NCBI RefSeq assembly: GCF_900142135.1
Contig: NZ_FQZU01000013.1
Location: 1 to 64,000, forward strand
From: Desulfatibacillum alkenivorans DSM 16219
GTDB taxonomy: Bacteria > Desulfobacterota > Desulfobacteria > Desulfobacterales > Desulfatibacillaceae
Direction: 5' to 3'
Length of the DNA stretch: 64,000 nt
Made by a program: the position numbers and the translations under genes. Shown one piece after another: positions 10,027 to 17,282 of this stretch. The notes under the pieces were generated by a model, which saw nothing but the letters and a program-made list of their open reading frames with translations, was not told where the DNA came from and ran no database searches. The stretch's first letter is position 1. Each line of letters starts with the position of its first letter.

Positions 10027-11694
10027 TTAAAAGTCCGACAAGGTCTGGTAAAAGACCACCGTGGCCGGGCTCACCGCCGTGCAGTCCGTCATAACATTCA
10101 CGCAGGCGGGCTTGCCGGACTCAATGGCCCGCTTCAAGGCCGGGATGATGTCCTCGTCCTTTTCCACAAATTCGCCGTATCCGCCCAAGGCCTCCACCAT
10201 TTTTTCGTAATGGCGGGTTCCCAGCTCCGAGCAAGTGCAGCGCTCCGGGCCGATGCTCATCTCCTGGGCGTGCTTGATCATTCCCCAGGCGCAGTCGTTG
10301 TTCACCACGCAGACAATGGGGATGTTCAGGCGCACGGCCGTGTCAAACTCCATGCCGTTGAACCCAAAGGAGCCGTCTCCGTTCAACAGGATCACCGGCT
10401 TGTTCGGATGCGCGATTTTTGCGGCCAGAGCGAAGGGAACGCCCGTGCCGATGCATCCCAGCAAAGAGCTTGCAGGCGCCAAGACTCCGGCCTTATGGAT
10501 GGACGAAAAACCGGCGCTGCCATAATAGCTGGTGTCTCCGCCGTCCACCACGTAATAGGCGTCCTCGCCCATCACCTTATGGATTTGGGCGACCAACCGG
10601 TTGGGATGGATGGGATGGGAGGGGGTTTCGCGCTGCTCCCGCTCCGTAACCAGAAAAGCGCCGTAAGCGGCGCGAAGATCCTTTTCCCACTGGCTTCTAT
10701 CCTTGCCTGCGGCCATGGGCGTTAAAAGGTCCAAAATTTGTCCGGCGTCGCCCGTCAACCCAACGTCGGAGGTCCGGTTTCGATCAATCTCCGTGGGGTC
10801 TATGTCGATCCTGACCACCTTGGCGTCTGGAAAGGTCTGCCCCGACTCCATGACCCAGTTCAAACGCAACCCGACGATGATAACCAGATCCACCTGGGGC
10901 AGGGCGGCCATGACCGCCGTAAAGCCTCCGTCATTGATGGAACGGGGATGGCTGTCCGGCAGGGCGCCTCTGCCGTTGTTCAAAAGGGCGAAGGGGATTC
11001 CGGTCTTTTCCGCAAAGGCGGCGACTTGCTGGCCGCATTCGCTGAAGCCCACGCCGCTGCCGCCAATCAACAAGGGCCTTTTCGCCTGATCGATCAATTT
11101 GGCGGCGGCTTCCAGGTCCTCCTTTACGGGCGTCACGGAGGTTTTTAAGGTCCGCCGCTTGGGGATGTCCACCGATTCCAAATCCACGGCAATGGACAGG
11201 ATGTCCGGGGGCAATTCCAGAAAGACGGGGCCGGGCCTTCCCTCCACGGCTTGGCGGAACGCAATGGAAAGGTATTCGGGAATGCGTTTGATGTCGCGGC
11301 ACGTGGCGCTCCATTTGACCACGGACTTGACCATGTCGATCTGGTTCATCTCCTGCAAAGCGCCCTTGAGATCGTCCCTTAAAGGGTGCCGGCCGCACAA
11401 GACGACCATGGGGGCGTTGTCCAAAAACGCATTGGCAATGCCGGTCAGGGCGTTGGTAAAGCCGGGGCCCGCCGTCACCAGGCAAACGCCGGGCTTGCCC
11501 GTATACAGGCTCCAGGCGTGGGCCATCATGGACGCCGCCTGCTCGTGGCGAACGTCCACGCTTCGCAAGCCGAACTCGTTCAAGCCGTCCAGGATGTTTT
11601 CGATATGCGCGCCCGAAAGGGTGAAAACCGCCTCGACGCCCTCAATTTCCTTTAAATACTTAGCGACCAGATGACCGCCGGTAATTTGCGACAT
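10027..11694 (-). CDS. ThDP-dependent acetolactate synthase / 2-hydroxyacyl lyase family enzyme
   Basis: A 555-residue cytosolic enzyme with the three-domain ThDP fold. The activating Glu is in VRHEQAASMMAHAW near residue 50, and the ThDP/Mg motif is GDGSFGFNGMEFDTAVR ending in VVNND near 430-460. The closest groups are acetolactate synthase catalytic chains, but residues that would separate them from 2-hydroxyacyl-CoA lyase or sulfoacetaldehyde acetyltransferase cannot be judged here, and no regulatory subunit (ilvN) is adjacent. AGGAGG precedes the ATG. It sits in a TetR-controlled operon with an SCP2-like protein and a beta-propeller, which favours a catabolic or lipid-related role over valine synthesis. 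Confidence 0.8.
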   Translation of the reverse strand: MSQITGGHLVAKYLKEIEGVEAVFTLSGAHIENILDGLNEFGLRSVDVRHEQAASMMAHAWSLYTGKPGVCLVTAGPGFTNALTGIANAFLDNAPMVVLCGRHPLRDDLKGALQEMNQIDMVKSVVKWSATCRDIKRIPEYLSIAFRQAVEGRPGPVFLELPPDILSIAVDLESVDIPKRRTLKTSVTPVKEDLEAAAKLIDQAKRPLLIGGSGVGFSECGQQVAAFAEKTGIPFALLNNGRGALPDSHPRSINDGGFTAVMAALPQVDLVIIVGLRLNWVMESGQTFPDAKVVRIDIDPTEIDRNRTSDVGLTGDAGQILDLLTPMAAGKDRSQWEKDLRAAYGAFLVTEREQRETPSHPIHPNRLVAQIHKVMGEDAYYVVDGGDTSYYGSAGFSSIHKAGVLAPASSLLGCIGTGVPFALAAKIAHPNKPVILLNGDGSFGFNGMEFDTAVRLNIPIVCVVNNDCAWGMIKHAQEMSIGPERCTCSELGTRHYEKMVEALGGYGEFVEKDEDIIPALKRAIESGKPACVNVMTDCTAVSPATVVFYQTLSDF

Positions 11695-11724
11695 GAAATC
11701 CTCCTATGAATATTTGTTCCGAGT

Positions 11725-12081
11725 TTACATGAGTTGATCGATGGCTTCCTGAAACCACATGGCGTATACGCTCATTCCCAGCACCTTCAGGTCCCCACGC
11801 GCCGCGGCGTTGAACACGGCGTCTTTTTTCCTGCTGGTCATCACGGAAAACCCAGCGGCTGCATCCTTCCAGACCAGCGCCGCGTCATAATCCGCCTGAT
11901 CGCCGGGAAGCGAAGAAACGCGTCCCCTGTCAAAAATAAAAAGCCGCGCAGGATCCCCGGCGGCGGTCTTGATCAGAATTTTCACTCTGGCCTTGCGGAT
12001 GAAATGCCTGAACCCCTTGTGCGTCTTTGAGGCCACCCGCAACGCTGCATAAAGGGCGTACAAAAGAAGGGAAAATTTCAT
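11725..12081 (-). CDS. Small SCP2-like hypothetical protein
   Basis: A 118-residue protein starting MKFSLLLYALYAALRVA, a short hydrophobic helix, followed by a domain with VKILIKTAAGDPARLFIFDRG and YDAALVWKDAAAGFSVM. The pattern of a ligand-pocket sheet followed by 'ALxxGxLKVxGM' resembles sterol-carrier-protein-2-like domains, so lipid or hydrophobic-ligand binding is a guess. The ATG at 12081 has GGAG upstream; a longer in-frame start at 12123 is less likely. It is first in the minus-strand operon and is driven by the operator-bearing promoter at 12181-12232. Confidence 0.6.
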   Translation of the reverse strand: MKFSLLLYALYAALRVASKTHKGFRHFIRKARVKILIKTAAGDPARLFIFDRGRVSSLPGDQADYDAALVWKDAAAGFSVMTSRKKDAVFNAAARGDLKVLGMSVYAMWFQEAIDQLM

Positions 12082-12180
12082 ACTTGTCTCCGTAACTAAG
12101 GCCGCCCTGGCGGATAGGTACAAGGCTTCGGGGTATCAGGGCGTCCGTTTATTGGTGGAGGCGCACACGCGCCGAAAAAC

Positions 12181-12224
12181 ATGAACTAAAGTTCATTTAT
12201 TCAAGAATACGAACTTTAGTTCAT
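12181..12224. promoter_or_regulatory. Pair of TetR-type operator palindromes
   Basis: ATGAACTAAAGTTCAT (12181-12196; arms ATGAAC/GTTCAT) and its reverse-oriented copy with core GAACTTTAGTTC (12211-12222) have centres 28 bases apart. They lie between the SCP2-like gene (-) and tetR (+). The second copy is inside the minus-strand promoter spacer. The product of the tetR at 12355 is the obvious candidate ligand. Confidence 0.75.
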
Positions 12225-12232
12225 ATTGTCAA
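12204..12232 (-). promoter_or_regulatory. Sigma70-type promoter of the SCP2-like/ThDP operon
   Basis: On the minus strand a perfect -35 TTGACA (12232-12227) is separated by 17 bases from the -10 TATTCT (12209-12204). One operator palindrome fills the spacer and a second lies just downstream over the expected start site, a classic repressible layout. Confidence 0.7.
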
Positions 12233-12300
12233 TAAATATTATTTACATGAATTATAGCTGGTTAACCCAATAATGCTTATAGGGGGATGGATTTATGGGA

Positions 12301-12329
12301 TTGACACTAGGTTGTGAGTTGGCTACATT
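12301..12329 (+). promoter_or_regulatory. Sigma70-type promoter of tetR
   Basis: TTGACA at 12301-12306, 17-base spacer, TACATT at 12324-12329, placing the transcription start near 12336 and the ATG at 12355. It is about 80 bases from the nearest operator, so autorepression would be weaker than repression of the divergent operon. Confidence 0.6.
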
Positions 12330-12354
12330 GCGGCCATGCAAAGAAAGGGACGAT

Positions 12355-12960
12355 ATGGGCAAGGTTAGACAGCCTCAACAGGATAGAAGCATCAAAACGC
12401 GGGCCGCCATCATGGACGCGGCGTTCGCCTTGTTTGCGGAAAAAGGCATCCACGGGACCAATTCCAAGGAGATCGTGAAAAAGGCCGGGGTTTCCATCGG
12501 CAGTTTTTACGCCTATTTTAAAAACAAGAAGACCCTGCTTTTGGAGATGCTGGAGGACTATCTGGACAGGCACTACACCGCCATTTGGGAAGAGGTGAGC
12601 GCAGCGCCCCCTGCGCAATGGGGCGAGGACGAAGTGCGAAGCCTGGTCCGCCACGTGTTCAAGGCTTACGACATATCCCCGGAATTTCACCGCCAGACCC
12701 ACGCCTTGCGCTACTCCGATCCCGACATCAACGAGGTGTATGAAAGGGACCGGGAGAGGCAGGTGGCCCAGTTGGAGTCCCTCATCATTGCTTTCAAGGA
12801 TGTGCTGAACATAAAGGACGCCCGGGCTTCCGCGCTGATAATCCATAATTCCGTGGAAAACGCGGCTCACACCGCCAAGTTCATCGGCCATCGCATAGAG
12901 GAGGAACGCCTTATAAACGCCCTCACAAACATGATCTACGAGTTTATCAAACCCCGGTAA
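12355..12960 (+). CDS. TetR-family transcriptional regulator
   Basis: A 201-residue regulator. Residues about 12-58 form the TetR DNA-binding domain (RAAIMDAAFALFAEKGIHGTN, then IVKKAGVSIGSFYAYFKNKKTLL), followed by an all-helical ligand domain with no recognisable specificity. The ATG at 12355 was chosen because MGKVRQPQQDRS is a usual start; an upstream in-frame start at 12295 would overlap the promoter. It is divergent from the SCP2-like/ThDP operon, and the two palindromes in between are its probable targets. Confidence 0.88.
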   Translation: MGKVRQPQQDRSIKTRAAIMDAAFALFAEKGIHGTNSKEIVKKAGVSIGSFYAYFKNKKTLLLEMLEDYLDRHYTAIWEEVSAAPPAQWGEDEVRSLVRHVFKAYDISPEFHRQTHALRYSDPDINEVYERDRERQVAQLESLIIAFKDVLNIKDARASALIIHNSVENAAHTAKFIGHRIEEERLINALTNMIYEFIKPR

Positions 12961-12998
12961 AAGTAAGCCATTCGATAAATGGGCAGGAAGGCGCCGGC

Positions 12999-13022
12999 GG
13001 CCGCTTTGATTGTATAGCGGCC
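12999..13022 (+). terminator. Hairpin after tetR
   Basis: GGCCGCT (12999-13005) and AGCGGCC (13016-13022) form a perfect 7-bp stem with a 10-base loop, followed by AAATTTTC. It is 38 bases after the tetR stop. The T-tract is short, so termination strength is uncertain. Confidence 0.45.
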
Positions 13023-13030
13023 AAATTTTC

Positions 13031-13059
13031 TTGACAAAATAAATTGGACGGTGTTCAAT
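13031..13059 (+). promoter_or_regulatory. Promoter and operator of the second tetR operon
   Basis: TTGACA (13031-13036), 17-base spacer and TTCAAT (13054-13059) form a sigma70-like promoter. Overlapping its -10 end is the imperfect palindrome ATTGGAC-GGT-GTTCAAT (13043-13059; six of seven arm bases match), a likely operator for the TetR encoded immediately downstream. Confidence 0.6.
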
Positions 13060-13089
13060 AAACGCCAGTCAACAATTAAGGAGACTCCC

Positions 13090-13752
13090 ATGCCCAAAAA
13101 AGCCATGACCCCCGAGGAAATCCAGGCCATGAAAAATCGCATCCTGGACCACGCCCTGGAACTGTTGGGACAAAAAGGATTCGACGGACTGACCATGCGG
13201 GGCGTGGCCCGCAGCATGGGGGTGTCCAGCGGCACGCTTTACGTCTACTACGAAAACAGGGACGAACTGTACCTTGCGGTTTTGACCAAAGGCTTTGAGC
13301 GGCTGCACGAAAATTGCCGGGCGGCCCTGGAAGGGGTTGCAGCGCCCATGGACCGTTTAAAGGCCCTGGCGACGGCTTATCTGGATTTCGGCATGCAGGA
13401 TTCCCACTTTTACAACCTTATGTTCACCTGGCATGTGCCCAAGTTTCAGGACTACTTCGGCACGCCCATGGAAGCGGCCGCCAGCCGCGAGCTGGAGGTC
13501 TCCCAGGAGTTTTATAACTTCGCGCTTCAGCCTATCCGCGAAATCATGGAAGTAGCCGGGGTTCCGGCCTCGGAAAGCCGGGCAAGGTCCCACATGGTCC
13601 TGTTCTGGAGCCTGCTCCACGGGTACATCGCGGGATTGAACAACACGCTTTTAAGCTACATGCACGAAGATCCCCTCTCGCTTCGCGAGACCGTTCTTCA
13701 GAATCTTTTCAGGCATATAGAGAGGGAAATGGCGGAGTCTTCCACAAAGTAG
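13090..13752 (+). CDS. TetR-family transcriptional regulator
   Basis: A 220-residue TetR-family repressor whose HTH lies at about 15-62 (ILDHALELLGQKGFDGLTMRG, then ARSMGVSSGTLYVYYENRDEL). The C-terminal part is a TetR_C-type helical ligand domain. The ATG at 13090 follows AAGGAGA; an upstream in-frame start at 13051 lies inside the promoter. It is the first gene of a plus-strand operon with an NAD-dependent epimerase-like enzyme, an ADC-like protein and an SDR, and an operator-like palindrome overlaps its own promoter. Confidence 0.88.
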   Translation: MPKKAMTPEEIQAMKNRILDHALELLGQKGFDGLTMRGVARSMGVSSGTLYVYYENRDELYLAVLTKGFERLHENCRAALEGVAAPMDRLKALATAYLDFGMQDSHFYNLMFTWHVPKFQDYFGTPMEAAASRELEVSQEFYNFALQPIREIMEVAGVPASESRARSHMVLFWSLLHGYIAGLNNTLLSYMHEDPLSLRETVLQNLFRHIEREMAESSTK

Positions 13753-13787
13753 CGAAGGCTTTCGCATGACGCCAAGGGGGGCGAATC

Positions 13788-14762
13788 ATGAAAGCACTGG
13801 TGACCGGCGCCACGGGATTTATGGGCGCCAAATTATGCAAGGCTTTGGCCGGACAAGGCGACGAAATCCGCGCGCTGATTTTTCCCGGAGAGGACTATTC
13901 CCACATAGCCCAGTGGATTTCCGAAATCCGCACAGGAGACATCACCGACATATCCACCTTGCGCGGCGCGGCCGACGGCGTGGACGTGGTGTATCATCTG
14001 GCCGCCCGGGTGGTGGATTACGGAACCCGGGAAGACTTTTTCGGCCCCATTCTGGACGGAACCCGGAACATGCTGGAGGTCAGCGCGGACAAGGCCGGGC
14101 GGTTCGTCTACATAAGCTCCATCTGCGCCTGCGGAACAGGCAAGCACCTGAAAGGGCGCAAGGAATCCGATCCCTGCCAAAAGACGGGCGTTTTTTACGG
14201 GGACGCTAAAATGGAGGCCGAAGTCCTGGTCAAAGGCTTTGAATCCCGCTTTTCCGGCGGCGCGGTGATCGTCCGGCCCTCTAACGTCATCGGCCCCAGA
14301 AGTGTGTGGGTCGCCGAGGTCGGGTCCATCATTCAGGGCGGCGGCTTCGCCTATTTCGACCGCGGCCGCCACGGCGCGGGCCTGCTTTTCATAGACAATC
14401 TGGTGGACGGAATCCTTTTATGCGGGTCCGAAAAAAAGGCCGCCGGGCAAACCTATTTTTTCTGCGACGATTACAATCTGCTCTGGAGGCGCTATCTGGA
14501 CGACCTTGCCGCCATGGTCGGCGGAAAAATCCGCATGAACATTCCCTTTGGGCTGGCGTGGCTTCTGGGAAGCATCTTTGAAAAAATCGCCCTGGCGACC
14601 AAAACCAGGCCGTTCATCACGCGCCATGCCGTGGGTCTTATGGGCCGGGATTGCGAGGTTGATACTTCCAAGGCCAAAGCAGAACTGGGATGGAAGACAA
14701 GGGCGTCCTACGCCGACGCCACGCAAGAAATACATACATGGGTGAAGGAGAACATGCAATGA
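13788..14762 (+). CDS. NAD-dependent epimerase / 3-beta-HSD-like extended SDR
   Basis: A 324-residue extended SDR. The dinucleotide motif TGATGFMGAKL starts at residue 7, the VYHLAA segment is at 68-73, and the catalytic Y137xxxK141 is in YGDAK. It resembles the 3-beta-hydroxysteroid dehydrogenase / sterol-4-carboxylate decarboxylase or nucleoside-sugar epimerase branches; the lipid-type neighbours favour a hydroxyacyl or steroid-like substrate, but this is inference. AAGGGGG precedes the ATG, and the stop overlaps the next start as ATGA. Confidence 0.82.
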   Translation: MKALVTGATGFMGAKLCKALAGQGDEIRALIFPGEDYSHIAQWISEIRTGDITDISTLRGAADGVDVVYHLAARVVDYGTREDFFGPILDGTRNMLEVSADKAGRFVYISSICACGTGKHLKGRKESDPCQKTGVFYGDAKMEAEVLVKGFESRFSGGAVIVRPSNVIGPRSVWVAEVGSIIQGGGFAYFDRGRHGAGLLFIDNLVDGILLCGSEKKAAGQTYFFCDDYNLLWRRYLDDLAAMVGGKIRMNIPFGLAWLLGSIFEKIALATKTRPFITRHAVGLMGRDCEVDTSKAKAELGWKTRASYADATQEIHTWVKENMQ

Positions 14763-15646
14763 GCAAACAAGCGCCGCCAAGAAGCTACGACGATTTCCGC
14801 AAAGACCCTTTTTTCAATGTTCCCAACAGGATGACCAAAACCTCGGTGAGCCCGGTGGTGCTTCCCATGCTCTTCAATACCACCCGGGTCAGGCACTTGA
14901 ACTACTTCATCGACCCCGAAAGGGTGGATCCGCTGCTTAAAGGAACCGGCCTCATCCCCTGCCGCTTTTTCAACGGAAAGTGCCTGCTCAGCTTCATTTT
15001 CTATAATTATCAGGACGTCACCATCGGGGCATACGACGAGGTTACCATCACGGTGCTGGTGCGGCCGGAAATGCTGCCCGACCCTAAAATCTACCTCCCC
15101 AGCATCTTCAAGAAAAAAGGGATCAACTGGAACGGCATCGGTGCATACGTCATCGAAATGCCCGTGACCATTCCACAGGCCCGCGCCGCAGGCCGCGAAT
15201 TGTGGGGCTTTCCCAAGTTTCAGACCAAAATCCCCTTCAAGCTGCAGGGAAACCGCTTTGAGTTCGGCGTGAAAGACCCGGAAACCGACGAGTGGATCGT
15301 GGAGGTCAAAGGCTCCCATACCGCGGGCATTCGCATGACAGGCACGGACCTGGTGACCTTTTCCAACTTCCGCGGAAAAATCTGGAAGACCATCATCGAC
15401 ACCAACGTAAAGTACAAAAACTGCTTTGTTAAAGACCTGGAAGTCCGGGTGGGAAAAAGCAGCCACGGCATGACGGAAAACATCAAGGCTTTGGGACTGG
15501 AAACCGCCAAGCCCTTTATTATGTGGACCTCCGACAACTTGCGGTCCCGGCTGAATCACGGAGAAGCCATCGCCGACTTTCCCACGCCGCTCTTGTCTTA
15601 TCAACCCGAAGGGGGCGACGGAGAAGCTGAGGGAGTGACCTTATGA
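14759..15646 (+). CDS. Acetoacetate-decarboxylase-like protein
   Basis: A 295-residue member of the acetoacetate decarboxylase (ADC) superfamily. The hallmark GRELWGFPKF lies at residues 145-154, with Lys153 aligning to the Schiff-base lysine; the second Lys of the canonical PKK is Phe here. That substitution, and the longer N-terminus compared with classical ADC (about 245 residues), suggest a different beta-keto acid, aldolase-dehydratase activity or a non-decarboxylating role. It overlaps both flanking genes through ATGA. Confidence 0.78.
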   Translation: MSKQAPPRSYDDFRKDPFFNVPNRMTKTSVSPVVLPMLFNTTRVRHLNYFIDPERVDPLLKGTGLIPCRFFNGKCLLSFIFYNYQDVTIGAYDEVTITVLVRPEMLPDPKIYLPSIFKKKGINWNGIGAYVIEMPVTIPQARAAGRELWGFPKFQTKIPFKLQGNRFEFGVKDPETDEWIVEVKGSHTAGIRMTGTDLVTFSNFRGKIWKTIIDTNVKYKNCFVKDLEVRVGKSSHGMTENIKALGLETAKPFIMWTSDNLRSRLNHGEAIADFPTPLLSYQPEGGDGEAEGVTL

Positions 15647-16422
15647 GCATGAAATCCCTGGAGGGAAAAACCATTCTGATAACCGGCGCCGCGGGCGGCC
15701 TGGGTTCGGAATTCGCACGCCAGCTTTTAGCCCTGGGCGCCCATATTCTCCTGACGGATCGGGATAAGGACGGGTTGAACGCCCTGATTGAACCCGCTTA
15801 TCCGGGCAAAGGGAAGATCCTTGGCGCCATAGTCTCCGACATCTCGGACGCTGCAGGCTGCCTGGATCTTTACAATGAGGTGTATCGGCGCGCTCCGTCC
15901 CTGGACATGCTCATCAACAACGCAGGCATGATCAATTACGGCAATTTTTGGGACATCCCGGACGCCCCCTGGGAGACGCTCATATCCGTAAACCTCCTGG
16001 CGCCCATGCGCTTGAGCCACTTGTTCGCCGCCGACATGGTGAAGAATGGCCAAGGGCATATCGCCTTTGTGTGCTCCTTGTCCGGCATTGCGGCCACAGC
16101 CATGTCAGCGCCTTATTCCGCCTCCAAATTCGGAATCCGGGGTTTCGCCATGGCCCTGGCGCGGGAGCTCAAGGACAAAGGGGTGAAAACAAGCATCATC
16201 TACCCCTCCTGGGTGAACACCAGGCTGCTGCAATCGCCGGAATACGGCTCGGAAAAAACCCAAAGCCTCAACTCCATTTTAGCCGAAGACCCGGCCAAGG
16301 TGGTGCAAGGCGCCATCAAGGGCATCCGGAAAAACAAGGTCCATGTCTGCCCCGGCCTTTTCGCCAAGCTGGTCTGGCAGGCGGCCAAGCTCATGTGCAT
16401 CACCACCAGGCAGGCGCATTGA
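15643..16422 (+). CDS. Short-chain dehydrogenase/reductase
   Basis: A complete 259-residue classical SDR: cofactor motif TGAAGGLG at 14-21, acidic Asp39 after the second strand (NAD preference), NNAG at 92-95, catalytic Ser145 or Ser147, and YSASK at 158-162. It is last in the tetR operon and overlaps the ADC-like gene by ATGA. Its final 73 bases are duplicated 790 bases downstream (17140-17212), and the transcription terminator follows that second copy, so the true original 3' end is probably the distal copy. Confidence 0.88.
   Translation: MSMKSLEGKTILITGAAGGLGSEFARQLLALGAHILLTDRDKDGLNALIEPAYPGKGKILGAIVSDISDAAGCLDLYNEVYRRAPSLDMLINNAGMINYGNFWDIPDAPWETLISVNLLAPMRLSHLFAADMVKNGQGHIAFVCSLSGIAATAMSAPYSASKFGIRGFAMALARELKDKGVKTSIIYPSWVNTRLLQSPEYGSEKTQSLNSILAEDPAKVVQGAIKGIRKNKVHVCPGLFAKLVWQAAKLMCITTRQAH
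16350..16422 (+). repeat. Direct repeat copy 1: 3' end of the SDR gene
   Basis: The last 73 bases of the SDR coding sequence, from CCCCGGCCTTTTCGCC to the TGA. It is repeated at 17140-17212 with two substitutions (one Cys-to-Ser, one silent). The interval between the copies holds an AT-richer two-gene module. Confidence 0.9.
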
Positions 16423-16483
16423 AATAGATATAATGGAGATCAGTATTAAAGGTATGTCAGTCTGGAACAGGAATTAAAGAGTA

Positions 16484-16942
16484 TCACAATCCAGAAGATG
16501 TAATGCCTTTCAGAGCCTCAACATCGGCTAAATCCTTCATTCTACCGGAGGCTTTTTTATTACGAATCAAGTCGTCTATTGATAAAACGTTCACAATAAC
16601 TCCGCTTAAGTCAACAGCGTGAGACTGTTTGTAGGCTGTCTCAAAGGCAAGGCCGGATGCTTGCGTCATGATGTCTATTCGCCTGGGAGCGACTCCAATT
16701 TGGAAAACGGTGTCTTCTGAGAGCAGGTCCTGGATAGTGAGCTTGTCCAAAGGTGCACCGAAATGGATCAACGCCCTCATGACTGCTTCAGCGTTTTCTT
16801 GTGTAGGCATGACCCAAATGTCAATATCCATAGTGGCTCGAGGATATCCGTGGACCGCCATGGCATAGGCTCCGACGAGAAGGAACTTAACCCTTTCGGC
16901 GGATAAGGCGAGTAACATGTCTTTGTAGTCGTTGTTCAGCAT
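16484..16942 (-). CDS. Nucleotidyltransferase-fold protein (MNT/AbiEii-like)
   Basis: A 152-residue protein with the minimal nucleotidyltransferase signature: LLVGAYAMAVHG at 21-32 (the GG/GA-S motif region) and DID at 39-41, with a third acidic residue in RRIDIMT. Such proteins are adenylyl or nucleotidyl transferases, often toxins or antitoxins in two-gene modules. The start overlaps the upstream small gene by 56 bases; a start at Met9 would shorten that overlap. The module is inserted between two copies of the SDR 3' end. Confidence 0.72.
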   Translation of the reverse strand: MLNNDYKDMLLALSAERVKFLLVGAYAMAVHGYPRATMDIDIWVMPTQENAEAVMRALIHFGAPLDKLTIQDLLSEDTVFQIGVAPRRIDIMTQASGLAFETAYKQSHAVDLSGVIVNVLSIDDLIRNKKASGRMKDLADVEALKGITSSGL

Positions 16943-17078
16943 CGAAATTTGCGCTCAAAGAGACCAGTTCACAGGTCAGGGGCCAAACCATGGCAAGGCG
17001 CTCCTCAGGAGTTCCGGGAACGTAGTCGTCATTGTGAATTTCGGCCATTCGCCGAAGGGTTGTTCGTTTTCTATCCAT
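16887..17078 (-). CDS. Small partner protein of the nucleotidyltransferase
   Basis: A 63-residue protein containing MAEIHNDDYVPGTPEERLAM and WPLTCELVSL, ending in QRHVTRLIRRKG. Short proteins with this 'GTPEERLxMVWPLT' core recur next to nucleotidyltransferase genes, so a partner or antitoxin role is plausible but unproven. Its 3' end overlaps the nucleotidyltransferase start, which implies translational coupling. Either the first Met or Met12 could be the start. Confidence 0.6.
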   Translation of the reverse strand: MDRKRTTLRRMAEIHNDDYVPGTPEERLAMVWPLTCELVSLSANFDAEQRLQRHVTRLIRRKG

Positions 17079-17084
17079 ATTAAA

Positions 17085-17114
17085 ATTATACCATTATAAT
17101 TAGTTAATTGGCAA
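17085..17114 (-). promoter_or_regulatory. Promoter of the nucleotidyltransferase module
   Basis: On the minus strand TTGCCA (17114-17109) and a perfect TATAAT (17090-17085) are separated by 18 bases, just upstream of the small gene. It lies inside the inserted segment, so the module carries its own promoter. Confidence 0.6.
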
Positions 17115-17139
17115 CAGCCTTGTGCGGCGCTTGAGGTTT

Positions 17140-17212
17140 CCCCGGCCTTTTCGCCAAGCTGGTCTGGCAGGCGGCCAAGCTCATGTCCATCACAACCAGG
17201 CAGGCGCATTGA
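17140..17212 (+). repeat. Direct repeat copy 2: orphan SDR 3' end
   Basis: A 73-base copy of the SDR tail, still ending in TGA and still followed by the operon's terminator hairpin. It is detached from any start codon. The layout (repeat, foreign-looking module, repeat) is that of an insertion that duplicated or supplied its target end. Confidence 0.9.
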
Positions 17213-17238
17213 CGCCGATGCTGCGGGATATTGTTTGC

Positions 17239-17270
17239 GAAGCCCTCCCCCATGCAAGCGGGAGGGCTTC
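17239..17270. terminator. Terminator hairpin after the duplicated SDR end
   Basis: GAAGCCCTCCC (17239-17249) pairs perfectly with GGGAGGGCTTC (17260-17270) over a 10-base loop. There is no strong T-run on either side. It lies between the converging plus-strand SDR operon and the minus-strand unknown gene, so it may serve both. Confidence 0.6.
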
Positions 17271-17282
17271 ATAATCATCGGC

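Noticed and set aside
11099-11674. 191-codon plus-strand frame opposite the ThDP enzyme
   Set aside because: Antisense shadow of a conserved enzyme.
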